From: JACCTU01 sp963798985
GTDB lineage: Bacteria > Actinomycetota > Thermoleophilia > Gaiellales > Gaiellaceae
DNA length: 64,000 nt
Direction of reading: 5' to 3'
Assembly (NCBI GenBank): GCA_963798985.1
Contig: CAWCVL010000006.1
Location: 32,824 to 96,823 of the forward strand
The notes beneath the pieces were generated by a model, which had not been told where the DNA came from, searched no databases, and saw only the letters and a program-made list of their open reading frames with translations. Of the stretch, positions 1 through 8,922 are shown in pieces. Position numbers and translations under genes: made by a program. Position 1 is the first letter of the stretch. The number at the start of each line of letters is the position of its first letter.

Positions 1-2
1 GC

Positions 3-767
3 GTCGCGATCGCCGCGACGGGACTGCTGACGGCGCTCCTCGCGCTGTTCGCGCTGCCGAAGCTCCTGGTGGACGGCGGCTCGCAGGTCGCCGGCGTCAC
101 CGCTCCGAGCTTCGTCGCGCCGCCTGCGGTGGTCGTCGTCCCCGACGAGCCCCCGGTTCCGCCGCAGCGGCCGAGGCTCCCCGGCACAGCCGTGCCGACG
201 TCGCTCGGTGGCCAGGCGGTGCTCGTCGGCGTGACGAACGAGCAGCAATCTCCGCTCCCGCCGCCCGGTCGTCCTCGCGCGGTGCGCCCTGGCCCCGGCG
301 TCCCGGCAGGGCCGGGGCCGACGCCTGCGCCGGCACCTGGGCCTGCACCCGCACCCGCGCCGGGACCGCAGCCCGGCCCGCAGCCCAACCCGCAGCCCGC
401 TCCGCAGCCCAACCCGCAGCCCGCTCCGCAGCCGGCGTCACCGCCGGTGGTCGTCGCAAGCGCGCCGCCCACGCCCCCACCGGCCGCCGTGCCGCCGTCC
501 CAGCCCAGCGGGAACGGGAACGGGAACGGGAACGGCAAGGAGAAGTCGAAGGGGAAGGCGAAGGGCCACGCCAAGCGGGAAACGAAGGCGACCGAAGCTG
601 CTGCAGAGGCCCCGGTTCAGCCCGCCGCCCCGGAGCCGGAGGCGCGGGAGCCTGAGGCCACGGAGTGCAGGGACGAGGAGTCGGACGACGACGAGCACGG
701 CAAGCGCGACAGGCAAGAGACGTCCGACAGCGACGACAAGGAAAAAAAGGACAAGAAGGACAAGTAG
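3..767 (+). CDS. Membrane-anchored Pro-rich protein with charged tail (5' partial)
   Basis: The reading frame is open from the left edge, so the start lies outside the window. The visible part begins with a hydrophobic stretch (about residues 1-20, Ala/Leu-rich), consistent with a membrane anchor or the end of a signal segment. It is followed by a long Pro-rich linker with PQPNPQPAPQ-type repeats, a GNGNGNG run, and a Lys/Asp/Glu-rich C-terminus ending in KKDKKDK. No catalytic domain is visible. The composition suggests an extended wall-spanning or cell-surface linker, but I do not recognise the family and the function is unknown. Confidence 0.6.
   Translation, partial: VAIAATGLLTALLALFALPKLLVDGGSQVAGVTAPSFVAPPAVVVVPDEPPVPPQRPRLPGTAVPTSLGGQAVLVGVTNEQQSPLPPPGRPRAVRPGPGVPAGPGPTPAPAPGPAPAPAPGPQPGPQPNPQPAPQPNPQPAPQPASPPVVVASAPPTPPPAAVPPSQPSGNGNGNGNGKEKSKGKAKGHAKRETKATEAAAEAPVQPAAPEPEAREPEATECRDEESDDDEHGKRDRQETSDSDDKEKKDKKDK
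381..428 (+). repeat. Two exact 24-bp tandem repeats in Pro-rich coding region
   Basis: The units at 381-404 and 405-428 are identical and encode alternating QPNPQPAP. A related hexamer run (aacggg repeated) lies at about 510-535 and encodes Gly-Asn repeats. Both are typical of length-variable linker coding sequence. Confidence 0.8.
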
Positions 768-780
768 CGATCGGCCGCGG

Positions 781-1089
781 TCACTCGGGCGGCGGCGGCT
801 CGCCGCGCATGCGGTCGAGGGCGGCTCTACCGCGATCGTGCACGTCGCGGCGCCGCGAAGCGGGGTCCGGCGCCTCGTCGATCGGCGTCTCCGCCTCCTC
901 GAACGTCGCCCGCTCGTCGACGACCTCTCGTGCCTCGGCGATCCGCTGCTTGAGCTCGTCCGCGCGCGGGTCGGGCTCCGGCGCAGGCTCCGGAAGCGGC
1001 GACGATGTGGCCTGCCGGCGGAGCAGCCGCGAACTGAGCGCCGCCGCGATCCCGAACCCCGCGAGCAGCCACGCAAACCGGCTCCGCAT
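781..1089 (-). CDS. Small membrane-anchored hypothetical protein
   Basis: 102 residues. The N-terminus has a basic residue followed by a hydrophobic segment (WLLAGFGIAAALSSRLL), which predicts one membrane anchor. The rest is hydrophilic, Pro-rich then Glu/Arg-rich, with a probable short coiled coil around residues 45-70. It is divergent from rpsF and shares the roughly 110-bp upstream region with it. The family is not recognised. It is convergent with the preceding partial gene and separated from it by 13 bp. Confidence 0.55.
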   Translation of the reverse strand: MRSRFAWLLAGFGIAAALSSRLLRRQATSSPLPEPAPEPDPRADELKQRIAEAREVVDERATFEEAETPIDEAPDPASRRRDVHDRGRAALDRMRGEPPPPE

Positions 1090-1186
1090 GGGCCGATGCT
1101 ACACTGGCCGCCGCTTCTCGCTCCGTCCCGCGCCGTCACCGTCCCGAGCGGCGCAGGCAGGCGGAGCCGCATAAGACCAAGAGAAG

Positions 1187-1193
1187 AGGAGGT
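1187..1193 (+). promoter_or_regulatory. Strong Shine-Dalgarno of rpsF
   Basis: AGGAGGT lies 8 nt before the ATG of rpsF. It supports that start and contrasts with the many leaderless-looking GTG genes elsewhere in the window. Confidence 0.75.
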
Positions 1194-1201
1194 ATCGGGA
1201 G

Positions 1202-1573
1202 ATGAGAACCGAGTACGAGATTCTGCTCATGCTGGATCCGGAGCTGCCGGAAGGCCGCGCCGACGAGATCCTTCAGCGCGCCCGCGAGCTCGTCGAGAAG
1301 AGCGGCGGCAGCTGGGACCGCCATGAGCCCTGGGGCCGGCGGAAGCTCGCCTTCGAGATCACGCACAAGGACGAGGGCGTCTACCACCTGTTCGAGCTGA
1401 CCGCGGAGCCCGCAACGCTCGACGAGCTCACGCGCATCCTCAAGATCACCGACGGCGTCATGCGCCACATGGCGGTCCGGCGGGTGCAGCGCAGTCCCGG
1501 ACGGCCGGTAGCGCCGCCGCCGCGGGACGTGCAGGATGAGCCGGAGCCGATCGCGGCGTCCGTGGACGAGTAG
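1202..1573 (+). CDS. rpsF: 30S ribosomal protein S6
   Basis: 123 residues, the usual S6 length plus a short disordered tail. The N-terminus (MRTEYEILLMLDPEL) and the WGRRKLAFEI and ...YHLFELTA strands are typical of S6, which binds the 16S rRNA central domain together with S18. The gene starts at an ATG with a consensus ribosome-binding site. It is first in the rpsF-ssb-rpsR-rplI order that is widely conserved in bacteria, and ssb starts 13 nt after its stop. Confidence 0.97.
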   Translation: MRTEYEILLMLDPELPEGRADEILQRARELVEKSGGSWDRHEPWGRRKLAFEITHKDEGVYHLFELTAEPATLDELTRILKITDGVMRHMAVRRVQRSPGRPVAPPPRDVQDEPEPIAASVDE

Positions 1574-1586
1574 GAGGAGGAAAAGC

Positions 1587-2030
1587 ATGGCGAACATCAA
1601 CCGAGTAGTCCTGGTCGGCAATCTCACGCGCGACCCCGAGCTGCGGCACACGCCGAGCGGCACGTCGGTGTGCAAGCTGCGCCTCGCGGTGAACAGCCGC
1701 CAGAAGGACGCGGCCACCGGCGAGTGGGGCGAGAAGCCGAACTACTTCGACGTCACCGTCTGGGGAAACCAGGGCGAGAACTGCGCGAAGTTCCTCTCGA
1801 AGGGCCGGCCCGTCGGGGTCGACGGCCGCCTGGACTGGCGCGAGTGGGAGGCGCAGGACGGCACCAAGCGGCAGGCGGTCGAGGTGATCGCCGACACGGT
1901 CCAGTTCCTCGGCAGCCGCGAGGGCGGTGGCGCCGCCGCCGGTGGCGACGGTGAGCACCAGTTCGTCCCGGCCGGCGCGAAGCAGGACGACTTCGCACCC
2001 ACCGGCGCCGACGACGACATCCCGTTCTGA
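1587..2030 (+). CDS. ssb: Single-stranded DNA-binding protein
   Basis: 147 residues. The OB-fold domain (about 1-110) begins MANINRVVLVGNLTRDPELR. A Gly/Ala-rich linker follows, and the acidic C-terminal tip DDDIPF is the standard docking peptide for replication and repair partners. The ATG at 1587 follows a GGAGGAGG ribosome-binding site. The stop overlaps the rpsR start (TGATG), so the two are translationally coupled. SSB protects single-stranded DNA at forks, and DnaB is encoded just downstream. Confidence 0.97.
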   Translation: MANINRVVLVGNLTRDPELRHTPSGTSVCKLRLAVNSRQKDAATGEWGEKPNYFDVTVWGNQGENCAKFLSKGRPVGVDGRLDWREWEAQDGTKRQAVEVIADTVQFLGSREGGGAAAGGDGEHQFVPAGAKQDDFAPTGADDDIPF

Positions 2031-2299
2031 TGCCGAAGCCCAAGGAAAAGGAGCAGCGAGGGCGCAAGCGCCCGCCGATGGGCGGGCCGCAGCGGAAGCG
2101 CAATTGCTACTTCTGCAAGGACAAGATCGACGAGGTCGACTGGAAGAACATCAACCAGCTGCGGCGCTACATCTCGGAGAAGGGGAAGATCCGCTCACGG
2201 CGGATCACCGGCGCGTGCCGCAGGCACCAGAACCAGGTCTCGGTCGCGGTGAAGCGCGCCCGGGAGATGGCCCTCCTGCCGTACGTGGGCGAACGCTAG
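2030..2299 (+). CDS. rpsR: 30S ribosomal protein S18
   Basis: 89 residues. The basic N-terminus is followed by the conserved S18 core (CYFCKDKIDEVDWKN, then ITGACRRHQNQ), which partners S6 on the small subunit. The CxxC plus a later Cys/His makes this look like the zinc-binding (C+) form of S18, although zinc binding is inferred. The start overlaps the ssb stop by one base, and the stop is immediately followed by the rplI ATG. Confidence 0.97.
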   Translation: MPKPKEKEQRGRKRPPMGGPQRKRNCYFCKDKIDEVDWKNINQLRRYISEKGKIRSRRITGACRRHQNQVSVAVKRAREMALLPYVGER

Positions 2300-2962
2300 A
2301 TGGAAGTCATCCTCCTCACCGACGTCGAGAAGATCGGCCTGCGTGGCGACGTGGTCAACGTCGCGCGCGGCTACGCGCGGAACTTCCTGTTGCCGCGCCG
2401 ACTCGCCGAGGAGGCGACGCCCGCGAAGGTCAACGAGCTCCGCAAGCGCGAGGGTCAGCGCGCCCGGCACGAGGCGCAGAGCTTCGAGCAGGCCCGTGAG
2501 ATCGCCGATCGGATCAGTGAAACCGAGTTGCGCTTCGACATGAAGGCCGGGCCGACCGGCGCACTCTTCGGCTCGGTCACGGCGACCGACATCGTCGACG
2601 AGCTCTGGAAGCAGCAGAAGGTCCGCGTCGACCGGCGGAAGATCGAGATGGACAACATCAAGCGGATCGGGCGCCACACGATCCCGATCGAGCTCTTCAC
2701 CGACGTGCAGGTCGAGGTCCGCGCGGTCGTCGTCCCCGAAGGCGGCGAGCTGCCGCCCGAGGAGGAGCTCGAGGCGATGGAGGCAGCGGCTCGCGCTGAA
2801 GAAGACGCCGCCGCAGCTGCAGCCGCCGCGGAACACGTGGACGTGCAGGAGTTTCTCGCCGACGACGAGCCGGAGACCGAGCCGCCCGAGCCCGAGGCGC
2901 CCGAGCCGGCCGCCGAGCACGACGCCGAGCCCGTCGCCGCCGAAGCCGAGTCGAATCAGTAA
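2300..2962 (+). CDS. rplI: 50S ribosomal protein L9 with acidic C-terminal extension
   Basis: 220 residues against about 150 for ordinary L9. Residues 1-150 match L9: MEVILLTDVEKIGLRGDVV, the RGYARNFLLP signature, and a C-terminal domain ending near VEVRAVVVPEGG. The remaining roughly 65 residues are low complexity, rich in Glu, Ala and Pro, with no cysteine and no recognisable domain. The gene directly abuts rpsR and closes the ribosomal operon, with a strong hairpin just downstream. The role of the acidic tail is unknown. Confidence 0.95.
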   Translation: MEVILLTDVEKIGLRGDVVNVARGYARNFLLPRRLAEEATPAKVNELRKREGQRARHEAQSFEQAREIADRISETELRFDMKAGPTGALFGSVTATDIVDELWKQQKVRVDRRKIEMDNIKRIGRHTIPIELFTDVQVEVRAVVVPEGGELPPEEELEAMEAAARAEEDAAAAAAAAEHVDVQEFLADDEPETEPPEPEAPEPAAEHDAEPVAAEAESNQ

Positions 2963-2968
2963 CGACTC

Positions 2969-2996
2969 GTCCACAGGCGCGCTCGCTCCTGTGGAC
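2969..2996 (+). terminator. Hairpin terminator after rplI
   Basis: A perfect 9-bp stem (GTCCACAGG with CCTGTGGAC) and a 10-nt loop sit 7 nt after the rplI stop. Only a short TTTC follows, so this is a GC-rich hairpin with a weak U tract. It separates the ribosomal operon from dnaB. Confidence 0.65.
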
Positions 2997-3099
2997 TTTC
3001 GGCCGAACTTCTCGCACCGAGCGGGGTTTCTCTCCACAGATCCGTCCGGTGCCACCGGCAAGATGGCCGTCCTTTTCCCTGCACAACGCCAGGATTGCC

Positions 3100-4509
<1,410 letters not shown>

Positions 4510-4517
4510 AACATGGG

Positions 4518-4724
4518 GTGATCACGGAGCAGACGGTCTGCATCCCGCCCCGGGCGACGAGCTTCCGGGCGGTGTGCGAAGCCTGCGCCTCGGAGCAGCT
4601 CCCGAGCCGCGGGTACGTCGGCGCGACCGTCGAAGGATCGCTCGCACTGGAGCGAGAGCACGGGCACGTCACGTGCTCGCGCGGGCACGAGATCCGGGTG
4701 CACCGGGCACTCCCCTCGGCGTAG
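4518..4724 (+). CDS. Small zinc-ribbon-like hypothetical protein
   Basis: 68 residues from a GTG start 8 nt after dnaB. Visible features are CEAC in the first half and CSRGH in the second, spaced as in a small zinc ribbon or zinc-finger cap. There is no enzymatic domain. The codon pattern is normal for the region and the gene sits tightly between dnaB and purA, which supports it being real. Its function is unknown, and zinc binding is inferred from the Cys/His spacing only. Confidence 0.5.
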   Translation: MITEQTVCIPPRATSFRAVCEACASEQLPSRGYVGATVEGSLALEREHGHVTCSRGHEIRVHRALPSA

Positions 4725-4741
4725 CACGCCGACGGATCGGG

Positions 4742-4747
4742 CAGACT
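4742..4747 (+). promoter_or_regulatory. Possible -10 element of leaderless purA
   Basis: CAGACT lies 7 nt before the purA GTG and there is no Shine-Dalgarno. It is a weaker fit than the TANNNT elements seen before purD, purB and other GTG genes in the window. Confidence 0.35.
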
Positions 4748-4754
4748 CCGTCCC

Positions 4755-6056
4755 GTGCCCGCGACCGTGATCGTCGGCGCGCAGTGGGGCGACGAAGGCA
4801 AGGGCAAGATCGTCGACCTGCTCGCGCAGCATGCAGATCTCGTCTGCCGCTACCAGGGCGGACCGAACGCCGGCCACACGATCATCGTCGACGGCGAGAC
4901 GTTCAAGCTCCGCGCGATGCCTTCGGGGATCCTGTCGGGGAAGGAGTGCGTGATCGGCGGCGGGTGCGTCGTCGACCCGGAGGTGCTGCTCGAGGAGCTC
5001 GACGGCCTCGCGGCCCGCGGCGTCGGGACGGAGGGACTCGTGCATCTCTCCGGCAACGCGCACTTGATCATGCCGTGGCACGTGGCGATCGATCGGGCAA
5101 GCGAGCGGCGGCTCGGTCGATTGCAGATCGGAACGACCAGGCGTGGGATCGGGCCCGCGTACGCGGACAAGGCGGCGCGCCTCGGCATCCGCGTGCAGGA
5201 CCTGCTCGACCCGAAGATCCTGCGGCAGAAGATCGAGGTCGCGCTTGCCGAGAAGAACGTGTGGCTCGAGCGCGTCTACGGCGTCGAACCGCTCGACCTC
5301 GACGAGGTGGCTGCGCGGCTGGAAGGACTCGCGCAACGCCTGCGTCCGTACGTCGCCGACACGTCGCTCCTCGTCGATCGAGCGCTCGACGACCACCGCT
5401 TCGTGCTCTTCGAAGGCGCGCAGGGGACGCTCCTCGACCTCGACCACGGCACGTATCCCTTCGTGACGTCGTCGAACCCGGTGGCCGCGTACGCGGCGGT
5501 GGCCTTCGGGATCGGGCCGAACCGGATCGACGCGGTGGTCGGCGTGTCGAAGGCCTATGTGACGCGCGTCGGCGAAGGGCCGTTCCCGACGGAGATCGAA
5601 GGGCCGAACCAGGAGCGCGTCCGCGAGCTCGGCGGTGAGTTCGGGACGGTTACCGGACGCGAACGGCGCTGCGGTTGGCTCGACCTCGTCGCGCTTCGCT
5701 ACGCGGTTCGGCTGAACGGGATCACGTCGCTCGCGCTGACGAAGCTCGACGTGCTCTCTGCGTTCGAGGAGCTGCCGGTCTGCGTCGCCTACCGGCTGCG
5801 CGACGGGAGCGAGACCCGCGACTTTCCCGCGCACCAGAGCGACTTCCACCACGCGGCGCCCGTCTACGAGACGCTCGCCGGTTGGGCCGAGCCGCTCGAC
5901 GACGTCGGCTCAGTCGACGAGCTGCCTGCCGCGGCGCGCGCCTACGTCGACTTCGTCGAGCGCGAGCTCAAGGTGGAGGTCTCGCTGATCGGGACCGGCG
6001 CCGAGCGCGAGCGCGTGCTCTCGCCCCGCGGGCTCGAAGCCGTTGCGCGGCCCTAG
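4755..6056 (+). CDS. purA: Adenylosuccinate synthetase
   Basis: 433 residues, the normal length. It catalyses the GTP-dependent joining of IMP and aspartate to adenylosuccinate, the first step from IMP to AMP, in the cytosol. The GTP-binding loop QWGDEGKGK is near the N-terminus, followed by GGPNAGHT, the GTTRRGIGPAY segment and the GRERRCGWLD signature around residue 300. It starts at GTG with no ribosome-binding site and overlaps the stop of the convergent SnoaL-like gene by 4 bp. Confidence 0.97.
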   Translation: MPATVIVGAQWGDEGKGKIVDLLAQHADLVCRYQGGPNAGHTIIVDGETFKLRAMPSGILSGKECVIGGGCVVDPEVLLEELDGLAARGVGTEGLVHLSGNAHLIMPWHVAIDRASERRLGRLQIGTTRRGIGPAYADKAARLGIRVQDLLDPKILRQKIEVALAEKNVWLERVYGVEPLDLDEVAARLEGLAQRLRPYVADTSLLVDRALDDHRFVLFEGAQGTLLDLDHGTYPFVTSSNPVAAYAAVAFGIGPNRIDAVVGVSKAYVTRVGEGPFPTEIEGPNQERVRELGGEFGTVTGRERRCGWLDLVALRYAVRLNGITSLALTKLDVLSAFEELPVCVAYRLRDGSETRDFPAHQSDFHHAAPVYETLAGWAEPLDDVGSVDELPAAARAYVDFVERELKVEVSLIGTGAERERVLSPRGLEAVARP

Positions 6057-6382
6057 TCGAAGGTGACGACCAAGCGGGCGATCTCCTCGCCGCGTGGGGT
6101 GACGATCATCCGCCCGGCCGGACGGCCGGCGTCGGCGCGCCAGGCGTAACGCGCGATGATCGTCCCGTCGTCCGCCTGCTCGCTCGAGAGCACGTCGACC
6201 TCGTCGTCGGGTGGGTTCGACGCGTAGGCGGCCGCGATCGTCTCCTTGCCATGGAACGGCCCGGCCGGCACGCCCTCGAAGACGAGCTCGGCGTCATCGG
6301 TGAACTGTTCGAGCATCGGGGCGAAGTCGCCGTTCCGGACGCCCTCGTTGAACAGCTCGACGTGTCGCTCCAAGAGTGTCAT
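6053..6382 (-). CDS. SnoaL/NTF2-like domain protein
   Basis: 109 residues forming a single NTF2-like fold. An N-terminal helix (MTLLERHVELFNEGV) precedes DFAPMLEQFTDDAELVFEGVP and PFHGKETIAAAY, the usual pattern of SnoaL-like small ketosteroid-isomerase-type proteins. The family includes enzymes and ligand-binding proteins, and no substrate can be assigned. It is convergent with purA and lies just downstream of another small minus-strand gene, with which it may be cotranscribed. Confidence 0.7.
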   Translation of the reverse strand: MTLLERHVELFNEGVRNGDFAPMLEQFTDDAELVFEGVPAGPFHGKETIAAAYASNPPDDEVDVLSSEQADDGTIIARYAWRADAGRPAGRMIVTPRGEEIARLVVTFD

Positions 6383-6390
6383 CCCCGAGC

Positions 6391-6720
6391 CTACGGCCCG
6401 GAGCGGTCGCTCACGAGGTACTCGTAGGTCCCCGTCAGGCCGTTGACGGCGTCGGCGATGTCACCGGGGTCGACCTCGTCGCCCCGCTCGAGCGCCCGGG
6501 TCGTCTCCGTTGCAGCGCGAAACGCCAGGATGACCTCCAGCTCGTCGCCCTCGCTCGAGACCGGGTCCTCGAGCGCGAAGCCGCTCGCGTTGAGCATCTG
6601 TTCGACGAGGTTCCGGAGCTCGGGCAGCGCCTCGGCCGGAGCGTCGGCGAGATCGGACTGCAGCGCCTCCCGCTCGGTCTCCCACTCGTGGAGATCGAGA
6701 CCGGGCTCGGGCGTGGACAT
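6391..6720 (-). CDS. Hypothetical protein, acidic helical
   Basis: 109 residues, rich in Glu and Leu, predicted mostly helical and soluble, with no signal peptide or membrane segment. It lies 8 nt upstream of the SnoaL-like gene on the same strand, so the two probably share a transcript divergent from purD. I do not recognise the family. Confidence 0.55.
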   Translation of the reverse strand: MSTPEPGLDLHEWETEREALQSDLADAPAEALPELRNLVEQMLNASGFALEDPVSSEGDELEVILAFRAATETTRALERGDEVDPGDIADAVNGLTGTYEYLVSDRSGP

Positions 6721-6771
6721 GCGCCCATTCTATGCGCGGGCGTGAAGGTCGAAACCCGCCGTCCGCCGGAA

Positions 6772-6777
6772 TAGCAT
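6772..6777 (+). promoter_or_regulatory. -10 element of leaderless purD
   Basis: TAGCAT lies 7 nt before the purD GTG start, so transcription would begin at or next to the start codon. No Shine-Dalgarno is present. Confidence 0.5.
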
Positions 6778-6784
6778 CCGGCGA

Positions 6785-8008
6785 GTGAAGGTTCTGGTCG
6801 TCGGGTCGGGCGGGCGCGAGCACGCGCTCGCCTGGAAGCTCGCGCAGAGCCCGCGGCTGACGGAGCTGCACGCGGCGCCCGGCAATCCGGGGATCGCAGG
6901 CCTCGGGCCGTGCCACCCGGTGCACCCGGAGGACGCCGAAGGCCTGCTCGCGCTCGCTCGTGCGCTCGCGATCGACCTCGTCGTGATCGGGCCCGAGGTG
7001 CCGCTCGTCTCGGGCGTCGCGGACGCGCTTCGCCTCGGCGGCGTCGCGGTGTTCGGCCCGAGCGCCGCGGCAGCGCGGATCGAGGGCTCGAAGCGCTTCG
7101 GGAAGGACGTCCTGCAGGCCGCGGGCGTCCCCACTGCCGAGGGGCTCGCGGTCGCCCGGCCCCCCTGCGTCGTCAAAGCGGATGGGCTCGCGGCCGGCAA
7201 GGGCGTCTTCGTCTGCCACACGCAGGATGAGCTCGACGCTGCGCTCCGCGCCGTGTCGGGCCTCGGCGACGACTTCGTGGTCGAAGAGCTGCTCGAGGGG
7301 GACGAGCTGTCGGTGTTCGCGGTCTGCGACGGCGTCACCGCGCTCGGGCTACCACCCGCACGCGACTTCAAGCGCGCGTTCGACGGGGACGCAGGGCCGA
7401 ACACCGGCGGCATGGGTGCGTTCGCGCCGGTGCAGCTGCGCGGCCTCGACCTCGTTGAGCTCGTCGGGGCGGTGCACGAACCGGTGCTGCGGGAGCTCGC
7501 CCAGCGCGACGCGCCGTTCATCGGGCTCCTCTACGCCGGGCTGATGCTGACCGAGGCGGGACCCCGGGTGCTCGAGTTCAACTGTCGGTTCGGTGACCCC
7601 GAGACGCAGGCGATCCTGCCGGCGGTCGAAGGCGACCTGCTCGGCGTGCTCGTTGCGGCTGCGGCCGGCGACCTCGGCGACGCGACAATTGTGGCGTCGG
7701 ACGACGCCGCGGTGACCGTCGTGCTCGCGGCCCGTGACTACCCTGCGTCGGGTGACATCGGTTCTCCGATCGCCGGCATCGCCGAGGCAGAAGCCGACGG
7801 CGCCGTCGTCTTCCATGCCGGGACAGCGCTCCGCGGCGATCAGCTCGTGACGAACGGCGGGAGAGTCTTGAACGTGTCCGCCACGGGCTCGACGCTCGGC
7901 GAGGCGCGCGGGCGCGCGTATGCGGCAGCCGAGCGGATCGCGTTCGACGGGATGCGGTTTCGAACCGACGTCGCGCTCGAAGCTGCGAACGGAGCACCGG
8001 TTGGCTGA
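6785..8008 (+). CDS. purD: Phosphoribosylamine-glycine ligase
   Basis: 407 residues, an ATP-grasp enzyme that joins phosphoribosylamine and glycine (step 2 of purine synthesis). The N-terminus KVLVVGSGGREHALAWKL is diagnostic. The ATP-grasp segment VVKADGLAAGKGVFVC, FNTGGMGAF-like NTGGMGAF and the metal-binding LEFNCRFGDPETQ follow. It starts at GTG 7 nt after a TANNNT element. Its end overlaps the start of purE, so the two are coupled. Confidence 0.97.
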   Translation: MKVLVVGSGGREHALAWKLAQSPRLTELHAAPGNPGIAGLGPCHPVHPEDAEGLLALARALAIDLVVIGPEVPLVSGVADALRLGGVAVFGPSAAAARIEGSKRFGKDVLQAAGVPTAEGLAVARPPCVVKADGLAAGKGVFVCHTQDELDAALRAVSGLGDDFVVEELLEGDELSVFAVCDGVTALGLPPARDFKRAFDGDAGPNTGGMGAFAPVQLRGLDLVELVGAVHEPVLRELAQRDAPFIGLLYAGLMLTEAGPRVLEFNCRFGDPETQAILPAVEGDLLGVLVAAAAGDLGDATIVASDDAAVTVVLAARDYPASGDIGSPIAGIAEAEADGAVVFHAGTALRGDQLVTNGGRVLNVSATGSTLGEARGRAYAAAERIAFDGMRFRTDVALEAANGAPVG

Positions 8009-8408
8009 CGGACCGGTGGTGGGGATCCTCGTCGGCTCCGAATCGGACCGAGAGCGGATGCAGGGCGCGTTCGACGAGCTCGACAAGCGTGAGATCGCGT
8101 ACGAGTTCGACGTCCGCTCGGCGCACCGGACACCCGACGCGGTGGCGGAGTACGCGCGCACGGCTCGCGAACGCGGGCTCCGCGTGCTGATCTGCGGCGC
8201 GGGTCTCGCCGCCGCGCTCCCCGGCGCGGTCGCGGCGCACACCGACCTGCCGGTGATCGGCGTCCCGCTGCGATCGAGCCTCAGCGTCCTCGACGGTCTC
8301 GACGCGCTGCTGGCCATTTCGCAGATGCCGCCCGGCGTGCCGGTCGCAGCGGTCGGCGTGGACAGCGCGAAGAATGCGGCCGTGCTCGCTGCGCGAATCC
8401 TCGGCGGC
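8001..8408 (+). CDS. purE: N5-carboxyaminoimidazole ribonucleotide mutase, open into GNAT gene
   Basis: It moves the carboxyl group of N5-CAIR to give CAIR. The core motifs are present: GILVGSESDRERMQ near the N-terminus, SAHRTPDAV with the catalytic His, and GAGLAAALPGAVAAHT. About 136 residues are recognisable, ending at AAVLAARILGG. The frame then runs without a stop into an acetyltransferase (see the next entry), and the usual 15-25 residue C-terminal helix of PurE is missing. The start could be TTG 8001, which overlaps purD, or GTG 8016. Either this is a fusion or a base was lost at the junction. Confidence 0.85.
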
Positions 8409-8913
8409 GTGAACGTCCGGCCCGCGCGGCCGGAGGACGCGCGGCGGATTGCCGAGATCCACGTCGAAACCTGGCGTGCCACCTATCCCGGGGTCGATGC
8501 CGCAGGAGGTGCTCGACGGGTTGAGCGTCGACGAGCGTGAGCGGAACTGGCAGGAGTGGATCCCGAGCCCGGAGACGAGCGCCTTCGTCGCAGAGCTCGA
8601 CGACGGGGTCGTCGGGTTCGTGAGCGTCGGGCCTTGTTGGGCGGATCGCGCCATCGGCGAGCTCTATGCGATCTACGTTGCTCCCGCCGGTCAGGGTCGA
8701 GGCGCGGGCCTGGCGCTCATGGAAGCGGGCGTCGCCGCACTCTCCGAGCGCTGGGACGAGGCGATCCTCTGGGTCGCGACGGAGAACCCGCGTGCGCGCC
8801 GCTTCTACGAACGGTATGGCTGGGAGGTCGACGGCGAGCGGATCGACGACTCGATCCCCGGGGCCTCCGTGCCCGAGACCCGGTACCGGTTGTCCGGCCT
8901 GGGGCGACGCTAG
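8409..8913 (+). CDS. GNAT family N-acetyltransferase (one frameshift)
   Basis: About 167 residues after correcting one extra base near 8494. The GNAT fold is clear: VRPARPEDARRIAEIHVETW at the start, ELYAIYVAPAGQGRGAG with the acetyl-CoA-binding QGRGAG loop, and ENPRARRFYERYGWE near the end. The substrate is unknown. A GTG at 8409 could be its own start, but it is in the same frame as purE with no stop between them. Its stop codon TAG forms part of the TAGTCT element before purB. Confidence 0.8.
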
Positions 8914-8916
8914 TCT
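8911..8916 (+). promoter_or_regulatory. -10 element of leaderless purB
   Basis: TAGTCT sits 6 nt before the purB GTG. Its first three bases are the stop codon of the acetyltransferase gene. No Shine-Dalgarno is seen. Confidence 0.5.
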
Positions 8917-8922
8917 GAACCG

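Noticed and set aside
381..428. Tandem repeats as a CRISPR array
   Set aside because: Two 24-bp units with no spacers, inside Pro-rich coding sequence.
438..1172. Long Arg-rich minus-strand frame opposite the first genes
   Set aside because: Composition is that of a GC-rich antisense shadow; no domain or start signal.
2968..3040. DnaA-box-like TCCACA copies near dnaB as an origin
   Set aside because: The copies near 2970 and 3030 lack the full TTATCCACA consensus, one set forms the arms of the terminator hairpin, and no AT-rich unwinding region is present.
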